Shown: positions 54,201 through 63,440 of the stretch, in pieces | Layout of the letters: each line of letters opens with the position of its first letter | Numbering within the stretch: position 1 is the stretch's first letter | Assembly (NCBI GenBank): GCA_903813345.2 | Contig: CAIIXF020000003.1 | Span: 24,877,248-24,941,247, forward strand | DNA length: 64,000 nucleotides | From: Owenia fusiformis | Lineage: Eukaryota; Annelida; Polychaeta; Sabellida; Oweniidae | Direction: 5' to 3' | Position numbers and translations under genes: made by a program | Notes under the pieces: generated by a model | What the model saw: the letters and a program-made list of their open reading frames with translations, nothing else | Database searches by the model: none | Told to the model about the DNA's origin: nothing

Positions 54201-55404
54201 TCAAGAAATACAGAAAATCGAGAGGACAATATATTCTGTATTGCAATTAAATCATTCAATAACATTTTTATCGTGTGACTCTAGGCCAATACATTTGACT
54301 TACATGTAGGAGATAATCCCTGGGAAATATTCTGACTTGCTCTAAAACCATTAATTCAATGTAGATATTATTTCATGAATGAAATCTGTATTGCTACTGA
54401 GATTGTCCCCTCCGTACCAATATTTTCTGCATTGCTAGGGAGATGAACAATCACGTACGTGTCCTTTACAGGTCTCTCACAAAAGCGTCACATTATGTAA
54501 TTGGCCACAAAAAACAGTTTCTATATCGATGAAATTAACGTTTAGGTCAGGCTTAATAGTATGGCAGAACATAGAAAAAGTGACTGATTTTGTTATCAAT
54601 TATTTTCAATTGGATTATATTATATTGGGTTGCTTTTCTAATTTGAGAAATTATGGATTCAATATGCCCCATACAAGATGAATCATCTTTTTGTATCCAT
54701 TTAATATTAATTATCTGAATTGTGTTTTGTATTGAAATGTTGCCTTTAGTGTAGGTTCGTAATAGGTTGATAGATTAACATTTCAAACGAACCCATTTAG
54801 ACCCACCTTGGCAGCATCATTTCCAGTAACTGCAACAATCCTGCGAATTCCCTTAGCAATGGCTTCTTCAGTAACTATCACAAAATCACCTATATGTCCA
54901 GCTCGCTTCAGATGACTACAAACGGAAATAGCATACATGTACATGTGTATCCTAAACATTGAGTATTGCTTATGAGTTAGTATTCAAGCCCAAATGAAAT
55001 GATTTATTAAAGATTAGAGTTGGAAGGTGGGGGGGGGGGGGGGGGGGTGAGAGCAGACATTTTACTCAGTCTATGTTTATGACTTTTAAGAACATGAATT
55101 GCTTTTTAATTCAAAATGTGAACAGTTGTTTTGTGGGTTCCATATTAGGCATTATTGTCAATATGTAGAAACTGTATCTATAAACAAACAAATGAGTTGC
55201 ATGAAATAGGCAGTATAGGATACATGTTCTGCCATAAGAAAGATCTAAGTGCATTAACGAAATGAGACATTTGAAAAGAAAGTGCACTTACGTTCCTCCG
55301 CAGAATTCAATGGAAGTTTTGATACCAGCAGGACTGTTGGGATCTGCCACCAAGTCCTCAATTGGCAGTCCTATAGACACCACACGTACAGGGTCAGGAT
55401 ACAC
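48201..55404 (-). CDS. AARS1: Cytosolic alanyl-tRNA synthetase, C-terminal exons
   Basis: Seven minus-strand exons with GT-AG borders and consistent phases: 55292-55404, 54807-54915, 53955-54080, 53358-53477, 49620-49706, 49020-49133, 48201-48377 (stop at 48201-48203). They encode the last ~285 residues, beginning [12 protein letters not shown]. Next come [19 protein letters not shown] and [16 protein letters not shown] (end of the editing domain, with its zinc-type C..H site). A coiled linker follows, and the C-Ala domain ends [14 protein letters not shown]...LKLGD. This matches animal AARS1 almost motif by motif. The enzyme charges tRNA-Ala and clears mischarged Ser/Gly. The aminoacylation domain lies to the right of the window or beyond the large intron starting at 55405. 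The intron at 49707-53357 carries an antisense LINE. The acceptor of the 55404 exon is tandemly amplified. Confidence 0.96.
49760..49946. mobile_element. MITE, family 'aggccYgtagccagg', copy 2
   Basis: 187-bp sequence with termini aggcctgtagccagg and cctggctacgggcct, same family as 9630-9836. The interior also shares a poly-G stretch next to the left end and catttttgg/tggcaaa-like words. It lies in an AARS1 intron. Confidence 0.75.
50005..53022 (+). CDS. LINE polyprotein: endonuclease and reverse transcriptase
   Basis: Open frame of 1005 codons. Recognisable LINE protein starts near residue 76 (WKLDNLLA...); earlier residues are probably read-through of flanking DNA, and the first beta-strand of the endonuclease is missing. 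Endonuclease motifs: [27 protein letters not shown] motifs: [67 protein letters not shown]. The order and wording fit the L2/CR1 group of the Jockey superfamily; the exact clade is uncertain. No stop interrupts the frame. No gag-like ORF1 precedes it. The copy is antisense to AARS1. Confidence 0.9.
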   Translation: MISYFAMFIISSYFPGCDVCSQNCKYMYVCISHKCQREMINNCYRTQQDKDPRSYRNKVVLLQVWLENVLYSPVCDIKWKLDNLLATTEVKFSIIALSETWLNASNQNQFNLPNYSSEFNSRIDKRGGGVCINVHNSLQYITRNDLRVDNLECESVAIELISQNSKNIIITVIYKPPGVDVSHFNSDLGDYMNKIADEGKLSYIMGDFNIDLLKVESHEPTHDFLNQFYSFNHVPLIYRPTRITDKTATLIDNIFTNVPNIDGCGIIMEDISDHFPIYSISHYDTTKSKKTLSSYRNFNDSNKQLFLEKLSNVDWTPCYKSQDVNMAFNIFINLLMEQYDSSFPLKSKFIKVNHDPNRPWLTSGILTSAKTKNKLYTKYLKNPCCKTGKAYKSFNHKLKHIIKYSKRTHYQNKFAEVSGNIKKSWSIINELLGKNKKAALPSKFTINGKETTDHEIISNGFNNFFTNIGKNLAKEIPKSKKCFNEYLARAQKVQSSIYLKKTSKTELELEMCLLKSSSPGPDGILPSLIKSARQFLIDPLLYIFNLSFKSGIFPDALKLAKVTPVFKKGVTTNPSNYRPISVLSVFSKLLEKLMHAKLTGFLERFEIIFTYQFGFQKFNSTYMAILYFIEQIRKSTDLGKTSIGITLDFSKAFDTINHDILIQKLEYYGIRGIAKSWFESYLKDRKQYVTINNYESKQSSLNCGVPQGSVLGPLLFILYINDLPFVAPNLKFIMFADDTNLLDSDYDLNELMTRTNANLNSIDDWIKANKLSLNIGKTNAILFGPKKNQTNLNLKIRNENINFREKIDFLGIIIDKNLKFKEHIKSVETKISRVIGSLYHIKHLLQIDSFKTIYYSLIHSQLNYCNIIWGNTFKSFYDRLHKLQKQFLRLALNKDRLSHSAPLFKDLRILNIFDVNRYCTGQFMYKIFNKHPSLPKNLFQDLFDININIHHHYTRQLHHFHIPKCSKLSLRYLGPNLWNALPHDIKKCSTLNIFKSSYKKLLIYR
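50230..53310 (+). mobile_element. 5'-truncated LINE in an AARS1 intron
   Basis: Includes the ORF2 body, a ~260-bp 3' UTR, and a tail aaataaataattgaattg followed by an A-run and attgaattga (53268-53310), a microsatellite-like end as in L2-type LINEs. The left boundary is placed where LINE similarity starts. No target duplication could be confirmed by eye. Confidence 0.8.
54113..54470. repeat. Hairpin family member in an AARS1 intron
   Basis: atttgaagtgcaatacaggg (54138) pairs with tattctgtattgcaattaaat (to ~54254). A second module, tctgtattgctactgagatt, follows at 54387. Both modules match the pair at 21013-21270. Confidence 0.65.
55029..55047. repeat. Poly-G run
   Basis: A tract of about 19 G interrupted once or not at all, in the AARS1 intron between 54916 and 55291. 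It is a likely site of length error in sequencing and could form a G-quadruplex. Confidence 0.85.
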
Positions 55405-55616
55405 CTGAAAAAGTCACAATTATATTACAAGCACCACACGTACAGGGTCAGGATACACCTGAAAATGGCAAAATTGTATTACAAGCACCACAAGTACAGG
55501 GTCGGGATACACCTGAAAATGGCACATTTATATTACAAGCACCACACGTACAGGGTCAGGGTACACCTGAAAATGGCACAATTATATTACAAGCACCACA
55601 CGTACAGGGTCAGGAT
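55378..55616. repeat. 54-bp tandem array copying an AARS1 splice acceptor
   Basis: Units start at 55378, 55432, 55486, 55540 and 55594 (last one cut at ~23 bp). Each full unit contains, on the minus strand, a pyrimidine-rich tract, TTTTCAG, then the first 27 nt of the exon (GTGTATCCTGACC...). Only the unit at 55378 leads into the real exon. Three further complete acceptors lie upstream in gene sense at 55458/55459, 55512/55513 and 55566/55567. Because 54 is divisible by 3, a repetitive open frame appears on the plus strand; it is an artefact. Confidence 0.93.
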
Positions 55617-55639
55617 TAGGGTGGTCCAAAATATGGCGA

Positions 55640-56043
55640 AAAACCAACTTTGTTTCAGATCATCTTCCTCATTTCACTTACTGTTGTCCATGACCTAAAA
55701 CACCTGCACACCAAATTTTAAGACCCAAATCACATGGGAAATTTACCCACGCTTTGACTGAAAATTCGGTTATTTCATGATTTTTTGCTATTTTCGATAA
55801 ATTGTCATCTCCCTTTTCCTGGTATAATATGTTTCTATTTTTTCATAATAAACATTTTGTAGGACTCTTTATTACTTCATAATACTAGGAACCCATACAC
55901 CAAATGTTGAGACCCAAATCCCATGGGAAATTTACCCACGCTTCGACTGAAAAATTCGGTTATTTCATGATTTTTTGCTATTTTCGATAAATTGCCATCT
56001 CCATTTTCCTGGTATAAATGGTAGATGTCTTTTCATAATAAAT
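55640..56043. repeat. ~185-bp satellite, left part
   Basis: Units marked by gacccaaatcacatgggaaa (55724) and gacccaaatcccatgggaaa (55911), 187 bp apart. The array continues at 62930-63440 (markers 62986, 63172, 63354). The Ngaro-type element at 56044-62929 is inserted within it. Confidence 0.85.
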
Positions 56044-56821
56044 ATTTATGTTCATGTAGAGTATTGATATGGCCGTGAGAGTCGTACATGTAAAATTATT
56101 AATATAAAATTAATATAAATAAATATTGAGCCAATTAACACAAAACACAATACCTTGGAAAATAATGGCTAATTTAAGTTAATTAGCTACAAGAGTTTAC
56201 AATTTGACATAACTGTTAATTAGCTCAATTGGATATATTATAATACCATCTCCAACTCATCTTCTTGGGCGAAAATAAATCTCCAACTGGTGGTGTTAAG
56301 CTGGGGAAGGAGGTGAGGGAAAAGAATCGAAATGTATAACTTACATTGATGTTAATGGATTTTGTACGCACCTAGGGAGAAAACCCTCCAACTACAATCC
56401 TATCGATATTTCGTCTGAAGTCTCATCTCGTACTCTCGAGATCTGAAGCTTGATGTTTCGTTCAGTGTAACTTACCAGAAACATTTACCTGGGATAACCG
56501 GGGAATGGTCTTCTCAGGGCTTGTTCATACCTAAACCTTAACCGACTCTCACATTGCCATAAATGAAATTATTGTCAATAATTTGAATTTATGTTCATGT
56601 AGAGTATTGATATGGCCGTGAGAGTCGTACATGTAAAATTATTAATATAAAATTAATATAAATAAATATTGAGCCAATTAACACAAAACACAATACCTTG
56701 GAAAATAATGGCTAATTTAAGTTAATTAGCTACAAGAGTTTACAATTTGACATAACTGTTAATTAGCTCAATTGGATATATTATAATACCATCTCCAACT
56801 CATCTTCTTGGGCGAAAATAA
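56044..56821 (-). repeat. Split direct repeat block B1-A2-B2
   Basis: B2 56044-56278, A2 56325-56590, B1 56587-56821. B1 and B2 begin on the plus strand atttatgttcatgtagag and end cgaaaataa. A2 matches A1 at 62664-62929. The 46-bp spacer between A2 and B2 (56279-56324) is present only here. Confidence 0.92.
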
Positions 56822-57269
56822 GGCCATGCGCGATCTCTCGCGAGAGCCCAAAAGAAAAGAAGATTAATTAGAAAATAGTTAAATCATTTATTGATACACA
56901 AATCAATACATGAATACCAAAATATAAGAACATCATAGAAATGAACTAAAGTAAATCCGCAGATTCTGAAATATGGATGGACAAATTAATGTAATGTAAT
57001 GTAATGTAATATGCTGTCAATCTCAGGTAAGATAAAGGAATTAGAATTGAATGAAAATTTTTGAATTCAGAAAGTGCGGGTTTATCTCAATTAAATTTCT
57101 AGTACATCATGAAGAAAAAACAGTAGCTACTTGAAATTTGCATGCTCGACACCTGTCTGAGCCACTTTGGGGTTTACAAGAAAATTGAATACTCGACACC
57201 TGTCTGAGCAACTTTGGGGCTTTAATGAAAATTGCATACTCAACACCAGTCTGAGTTTAAAAAAAAAGT

Positions 57270-58142
57270 CTACCTAATATAAATTTTTAATGTATGTATG
57301 TATGTCATCTCCCAATCTTTTTTGATAGTATAGTCATCAAGTCCAAGATTTGTGGCCCATGTGGCTCCGCCTATCTGCAAACTGTGGCATTTATAGAAGG
57401 TAGGATCTACCTGACATTGAACAAAGAGTTTGTGAAGAAAATTGTTAAATACAGAAGTCTTCACTGGAGCATCTCTATAAATGAAAAGAAGACCTGATGT
57501 TTAAGGACCTTATGTTCAGGTACAACTTCATATGTAATACTGGACAACAAGATGGTAATTGAGGATTAATTGATATCGTAGCAGGAGATGAGCTATGTTT
57601 AAAATGTGAAAAAGTAATAATGAAAAGGCTTCATCGGGAGAGAATTTAATACTTTCTAACTGTAAGTTATGTCCTGCGGAAGTACTTGTCAACTCACTAC
57701 TTCTAGTAAGCCAAAAAGGCTGTAGATAACATAGCTCTGTACAAGACTTGAGCAAAAGGGTCAAAATCTACATCAGAAGTTTTAGAAATCGTTTGTTCTA
57801 ACAAAGCTGTGTTGATTGGCAATCTAGTGTCTATGCTAGGATTTTTTTTTTTACAAAAAACCGGAAACTATTTGAGAGACTACATAAGAAGTAGTGGGAT
57901 CCTTGAAATTGTTAAATGTGAAAATATGGTAGATATGATATACCAGACAGAATTGACTTGAATGAATTAGAGGCATAATTCTTTAAACGAAGATGTGCTG
58001 CAAAAAGGCTAGCAGAGGCTGGGGTTAGAGGAAATTCACCTATACCTGTCCGGGAGTTGAACTGTACTAATAAATCATATGACTTTCTGGTAGACGGGGC
58101 TTGGGCAGCTTGAAATGCTTCTAAAAAGATAGAAAGTAACAT
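57270..58142 (-). pseudogene. Tyrosine recombinase of the Ngaro-type element, broken
   Basis: 58142-57912 encodes the SAM-like N-terminal domain (QAPSTRKSYDLLVQF, LTPASASLFAAHLRLKNYA, SILSGISYL). 57464-57270 encodes the catalytic end, where the usual HSxRxG reads HSLQIGGA, so the second catalytic arginine is Gln. It continues AGLDD-like GLDDYTIKK and ends YIHTLKIYIR near the nucleophile region. The parts are separated by stops and frame changes. The enzyme would integrate the circular cDNA; this copy cannot. Confidence 0.8.
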
Positions 58143-58229
58143 AAATTGTTTCTAGAAAAACCGTCAGCAGCAGAATTATGAATACCAGCAATGTGTTCAC
58201 TTTGAACATGATATTGTTTGAGAGACATT

Positions 58230-59000
58230 TTAATATATAGGAAGTAAGAGTTGCATGGACGTTTGATTGCTGGTAGAAAATTTATTTCGGTATGTTCACT
58301 ACTGCTTCATTGTCAGAATGCAGGATAACTGTGTGTCCAGACATAAAATTTTGCCTATGTAAGTATAGCAGTAACAATAGGATATAATTCAAGAATATTG
58401 ATGTCCAATTCTTTCCATTCTGATGGCCATTCCCCTTTAAACCAAAGATTATTGCAAACGGCTCAATAGCCTATCGTAGTAGAAGCATCGGTAAATAGAT
58501 GCAATTGTTCTCTTGTCTCTTGTTCTTCTGTAAGGAAAATAGGTTTCCCATTAAAGTGAATTAGAAACTCTTTCCACATTAATAAATCCTGGATAGATGG
58601 AGTGTTGATAAGATTTTATAATGTAGCTCCTTCATTTTTAGATAGATGAATAAATATTGAAATAAATGATCTACCGAAAGGAATCACACAACAACAGTAG
58701 CTAAGGAATCCTATAGCAGATAAAGTTCTCTTTTTTGAGACTTTCTTTGGTTTTGGCTTAATGGTGAAGGGGTTGATGTTACATAAAGTGTCAATGATTG
58801 TTTTGCCATTTCCATGGGCAAACGAGCTTCTAATAGTCTTACACAAGAAGCAACCTTTTCCTAAATGTTTTATAATATCTATGGCTTGTTGTACGGTTGC
58901 ATATTTAACTGTAGAAGTTTCGTCTGGGATAGTATCATTATGGATTGGCCTCTGGGATGTGATAAGTTGTGAATAACACACAATTCACCTGGAGATTTTT
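58230..59000 (-). pseudogene. RT and RNase H remnants of the Ngaro-type element
   Basis: 58981-58616 shows DIRS-type RT words: NDTIPDETSTVKYATVQQA, IIKHLGKGCFLCKT, SAIGFLSYCC, VIPFGRSFI. The palm segment with the YxDD box, expected between CKT and the later part, is not visible, so an internal deletion is likely. 58570-58240 carries RNase H (LFTDASTTIGY, WFKGEWPSEWKELDIN, LELYPIV, SDNEAVVN) with in-frame stops after TIGY and in place of a Trp codon after AILT. Nonfunctional. Confidence 0.82.
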
Positions 59001-59089
59001 TAGGAAAGAGAAATAAGGGTGAAATAACATAATATCAAATGGTGGCTGGTCAAAAGGTCTAAGTATTCTACCAGCTTTAAGCTCTTTGT

Positions 59090-59456
59090 TTAATTTTTTG
59101 AGAGCTTCTGGGTTCTTAGATATGATGACAAATTATCATGAGTAATGTTGTAATGTTCTGGCAAATCAGAGTGAGGAAATTTTAAATCCATACTAGAAAC
59201 CCTGAACTGTTTCTTCTTGATGTTCATAGCCTTCAAGCCAATATCTGAGTCTTTCAGGTTTAACTGGAGTAACAACTTGTGTTGACAAAAGTTCACTCGA
59301 AGGGTTTTTTGGAGTCTCCAGTACCTGAGCGCTTTTTGTTGGGGAATTGGGCTTGCCTGCCGTTGTTGCGGGAGTAACATTTGACATGTTTGTTTGTTTG
59401 GAACGATTGCAAGTTGGGCAGGTGTGGTTAAAGGGACAAGGGGATATATATTTCAA
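59090..59456 (-). pseudogene. N-terminal RT/gag-linked segment of the Ngaro-type element
   Basis: Two overlapping frames carry one ancestral protein: CPFNHTCPTCNRS (a short zinc-knuckle-like segment), then VTPVKPERLRYWLEGY, then in the other frame DLKFPHSDLPEHYN and LSSYLRTQKL. This matches the region that precedes RT in DIRS-order polyproteins. The frame change lies near 59200. Confidence 0.65.
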
Positions 59457-59959
59457 GAGGTGAGGGGTTTGATCATGAAATCTTTGGGTATAGACAGCAA
59501 TAAATATACTGAATTCTCGGACCCATTCTGGAAATGAAAGGATTTTTTTGAAGGGATTAAATTCAAATGTTTTGATTCAAAAGAATTGTCAGATTACATC
59601 TCACAGAGGACATAATCAATGTTTTTGTCTTCTTCAATACAATCATGAATCAATACATGAATACCAAAAATATAAGAACATCATAGAAATGAATTAAAGT
59701 AAATCCGCAAAATCTGGAATATGGACAAATTAATGTAATGTAATATGTTGAAAAAATGGGAATTGGATTCATAGAAGCTACTGACACCTGTCCTTGTAGC
59801 ATGGCATTTGTGTTGGGAATTAATCCATAAGCTGTAGAGACGGGTTGCGAATTATGAAAAGCTGAAAGGTTAGCAGAGACTGGAGGGATGAAAGGGTAGG
59901 GTTGGATATTAGCGCTTGATGCAAAAGATGGAATAGGGCGAGTAATAGATGCTGTGGGT

Positions 59960-60157
59960 CTATTTAGAGAGAATGAAATGTTGGGTTGGAATGGAAGATG
60001 TAGTGGAATAAGAAGGGAAAGGGGATAAGGGAAAAGTTGTTGTAAAGTTGCCTCTTATTAAAGTGGGCATAGACTTGGCTGCAGTCAGGGTATTAGAAGT
60101 GTGATACTCTTCTATAGTAATACTTAGGCTAGGATCAGATCCTTCAGTTTCAGACAT
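59960..60157 (-). pseudogene. Possible gag start of the Ngaro-type element
   Basis: A 65-codon minus-strand frame (MSETEGSDPSLSI..., rich in Ser/Thr/Pro) sits where the structural ORF should begin. No domain is recognisable; the assignment rests on position only. Confidence 0.4.
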
Positions 60158-60254
60158 CTGGAATGAAATAAGTAGTATTTATATAGAGGGTAAGCAACTT
60201 CAAGACATAATAACATTTTTAGATAAATATAAATAGAAGCACATGCTCCATGTT

Positions 60255-60865
60255 AGATGTATAAATATGATGCCCACAAGGCTAATCATAATAAATATGA
60301 TTTAGAATACACTGCATAAATAAATGCATATGATATATTAAGATTATGAATTATCATAATATAAATATGATGCCCATAAGGCTAATCATAATAAATATGA
60401 TTTAGAATACACTGCATAAATAAATGCATAAGATATATAAAGATTATGAATTATCATAATATAAATATGATGCCCATAAGGCTAATCATAATAAATATGA
60501 TTTAGAATACGCTGCATAAATAAATGCAAATGATATATAAAAATTAAATTTTATCATAATATAAATATGATAACCTTTAAGAATAAAGGTAAAGAATACA
60601 ATGCATTAATAAATGCATATGATATATAAAATAATATGAATTATCATAATATAAATATGATAACCTTTAAGAATAAAGGTAAAGTATACAATGCATGAAT
60701 AAATGCATATGATATATAAAATAATATGAATTTATCATAATATAAATATGATAACATATCAAGTCTAAAGATATAGTATACACTGCATGAATAAATGCAG
60801 ATGATATACAAAATAATATATATTTATCATAATATAAATATGATAACATATAAGTAAACAGGAAA
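60255..60865. repeat. ~100-bp AT-rich tandem repeat inside the Ngaro-type element
   Basis: Six to seven units with marker ataatataaatatgat and tgcataaataaatgcatatg (starts near 60259, 60359, 60459, 60558, 60658, 60740, 60830). It lies between the hydrolase remnant and the possible gag, in the 5' part of the element. Confidence 0.88.
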
Positions 60866-61069
60866 CTAAATTTCCTAATATAAGTATAGTACTTATGAAG
60901 GATAACTAAGTGAATAAACTATTGTGAATAGTTAACGACTCTCTGGCTTATGTTTGGTTAGAGAAGAGTAGCCGTCTCTTCTAATGTTAAGTCTAATTAT
61001 TATTACCTAATAAATGTAATCAAGAAATCTCAGGACTGCGCCTTTCCAGGACTTGACGAAACGCTTTTC

Positions 61070-61529
61070 CCCTTTGCATTGAGATGTATGGGATCGTAGG
61101 AGTCATCTATCAAATTTGACCATTGATTTTATATTGGGTGGTATGTGGGTGATGGAGGAAGAAAAGTCTATTGCCCTTATGAGATGAATATCATTTAACA
61201 ATTTGAAATTGGTAGATAAAAATTTTTGAATTATATTGAATGCATTCTGAAACAGTATTGATCGAGGATTTGAAAGGATGCCATGAGCATTGAAATAGTT
61301 CTCCAATATAAAAGGCTTTTAATGAAGGATGTATATCTAAATATTGTTCAGTCAAAGTGATGAGATTTTCTGCAACAAAGGTAGATGATCTATGAACCAG
61401 ATCAATTTCTCCTAGCTGTAATATAGCCATATCTGGGTAGGGATTTTTATATTTTACATCATCTTGAAATTGTTTAATTGTATATACAATGGTGGTATTA
61501 TAGTTAACTATGTCTTCCTTTCCGAACAA
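61070..61529 (-). pseudogene. SGNH-hydrolase-like domain of the Ngaro-type element
   Basis: Two overlapping minus-strand frames (61529-61191 and 61306-61103) encode pieces of a GDSL/SGNH fold. One reads NPYPDMAILQLGEIDLVHRS, where block III GxND has become GEID. Near 61085 the plus-strand complement encodes DPIHLNAKGK, the block V D-x-x-H site. Hydrolase ORFs of this type are known from some Ngaro elements. Here it lies 5' of the possible gag. It is frameshifted and lacks the block III Asn, so inactive. Confidence 0.68.
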
Positions 61530-62663
61530 AAATGTGGCCTATAATGTTGACCCTAATATCATTAGGCATCTCTAATAGTCTTGTATAATGGGAGAAGAAA
61601 GGTAAGGATATTTTGACTCCTGTCTTATCCTCAGAGTAAAGTTTATTATGTGCAATAAGGTGTCAGAAATATAGAAGAAAAGGAATAATATAGCTCTCTC
61701 AAGAGATAAATATATATCAAGTAATGAAATGATATCTGTACCTTCATGGTACTATGAATAATCCCAATAACAACCAGAAATCTCTGGAATGGGATAATAA
61801 ATAGAATAGATATATTTATTTAATAGCCTACAGGTTACTTACACTCGTAAATAAATGAAATATCTATCATTAGATTGGATGGAGTCTATTGAACGTACAT
61901 GTAACTTGAGGACATGTATGTGACTTACTTCGGTCCAAAGCCTTCTCTATATTCCGGCTTTGAGTAGAAAGATTAGCTGCCTTGGTATTGTAAATATTGT
62001 AAATCAAGGTGCCACACGCACAGTGAATACGGCATAATAATATGAAAAATACCTTTATGTATAGATTTGAGAAACATCAGCACACATCTCCGTCTGAATC
62101 TATTGTTATATTTGATTTCTTAAGCGAGAATAATTTCAAAGTTTCCTACATTATTAGCGTCTGGAACCGGAAGCCATTTTTTAGCTACAGCGAGAAAATT
62201 TTACCATGTGTCAAACTCCGAAAAGAAATTTTGAAATATCTAAATCCAGACAAGCAACACTCATCCTAAATATAATTAAAATTCTTAAATATTTATAAAA
62301 TTATCAAAAATGATTTCTAGGTGCGTGTAGCAATTTATACATACGAAATACGAGTACATACGAAATCAATGAAGTTACATCTAGCTGTAAGGTAGAGACT
62401 CGAGTAATATGTGACGCGTCCATATTCGTCAATAAATTAATTCTTTTGTATAAATTCAAGTTTTAAACCATATGTACGAGATGTCAATTGAATATTTCAA
62501 ACATAAAACTACAAAGTCATAAAGACAAAAGATAAAACGTGTTTGAAATTTTTTTGAACATTTTTAAACTGACGTTTTTTGTGTGAAATATTACGATAAA
62601 ATTTTCACAAAACGATTCAGCGATAGATAAATGTATATACAAGAGATAAATGTCGATAAAAAT

Positions 62664-62929
62664 AATCGAAATGTATAACTTACATTGATGTTAATGGATT
62701 TTGTACGCACCTAGGGAGAAAACCCTCCAACTACAATCCTATCGATATTTCGTCTGAAGTCTCATCTCGTACTCTCGAGATCTGAAGCTTGATGTTTCGT
62801 TCAGTGTAACTTACCAGAAACATTTACCTGGGATAACCGGGGAATGGTCTTCTCAGGGCTTGTTCATACCTAAACCTTAACCGACTCTCACATTGCCATA
62901 AATGAAATTATTGTCAATAATTTGAATTT
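62664..62929 (-). repeat. Split direct repeat A1
   Basis: 266 bp with no visible difference from A2 (56325-56590). It marks the 5' end of the element in minus orientation. The outer base composition aaattcaaattattg (element strand) equals the A2 start that abuts B1. Confidence 0.92.
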
Positions 62930-63440
62930 TTGAATGACTCTTTATTACTTCATAATACTTAGGAACCCATACATCAAATTTTGAGACCCAAATCCCATGG
63001 GAAATTTACCCACGCTTCTCCTGAAAAATTGGGTTATTTCATATACAATACAATACATCTCTATTTTCCTGGTATTATATGTTTCTATTTTTTATAATAA
63101 ATATTTTGGGAGGACTCTTTATTACTTCATAATACGAGGCACCCATGCCCCAAATATGCACCAAATTTTGAGACCCTGGCCCCATGAGAAATTAATTCAT
63201 GCTTCAACCAAAAATTTGTGATTTTCTGCGAATTTTCTCCTATTTTCAATAGGTCAACATTAATCTTATAGTTAGTTTTTAAACATTTTAGGAGGACATT
63301 AATACGTTCTTAATACTAGGAACCCATACATTTAATATGTACCAAATGTTTAGACCTGAACCCCATGGGAAATTCACGTTTGCTTTGATCATATACTTTT
63401 GATTTTTGTCGTTTAGAGCACCATATCATTGTTGTGTGAT
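62930..63440. repeat. ~185-bp satellite, right part
   Basis: Continuation of the 55640-56043 array, with units diverging progressively rightward (markers gacccaaatcccatgggaaa 62986; gaccctggccccatgagaaa 63172; gacctgaaccccatgggaaa 63354). Confidence 0.8.

Larger units (their letters stand above)
56044..62929 (-). mobile_element. Tyrosine-recombinase retrotransposon (Ngaro/PAT type) with split direct repeats
   Basis: In minus orientation the order is A1 (62664-62929), body, B1 (56587-56821), A2 (56325-56590), 46-bp spacer, B2 (56044-56278). A repeats are 266 bp and B repeats 235 bp, with no visible mismatch within either pair. B1 and A2 overlap by 4 bp (AAAT on the element strand), as expected for the joined ends of a circular intermediate, and no flanking duplication is seen. 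This is the structure of Ngaro and PAT-like DIRS-order elements. Body fragments in element order: SGNH hydrolase-like, possible gag, RT, RNase H, tyrosine recombinase, all interrupted. The insertion lies in a satellite, inside or beside the large AARS1 intron. Confidence 0.88.

Noticed and set aside
55282-55698. 138-codon plus-strand ORF with five [11 protein letters not shown] repeats
   Set aside because: The 54-bp array is a multiple of 3, so the repeat stays open; it is antisense to AARS1 exon/intron sequence.
56044-62929. Interpretation as an ordinary LTR retrotransposon
   Set aside because: The repeats are split (A1, then B1-A2-B2), there is no target duplication, and the integrase-type gene is a tyrosine recombinase.
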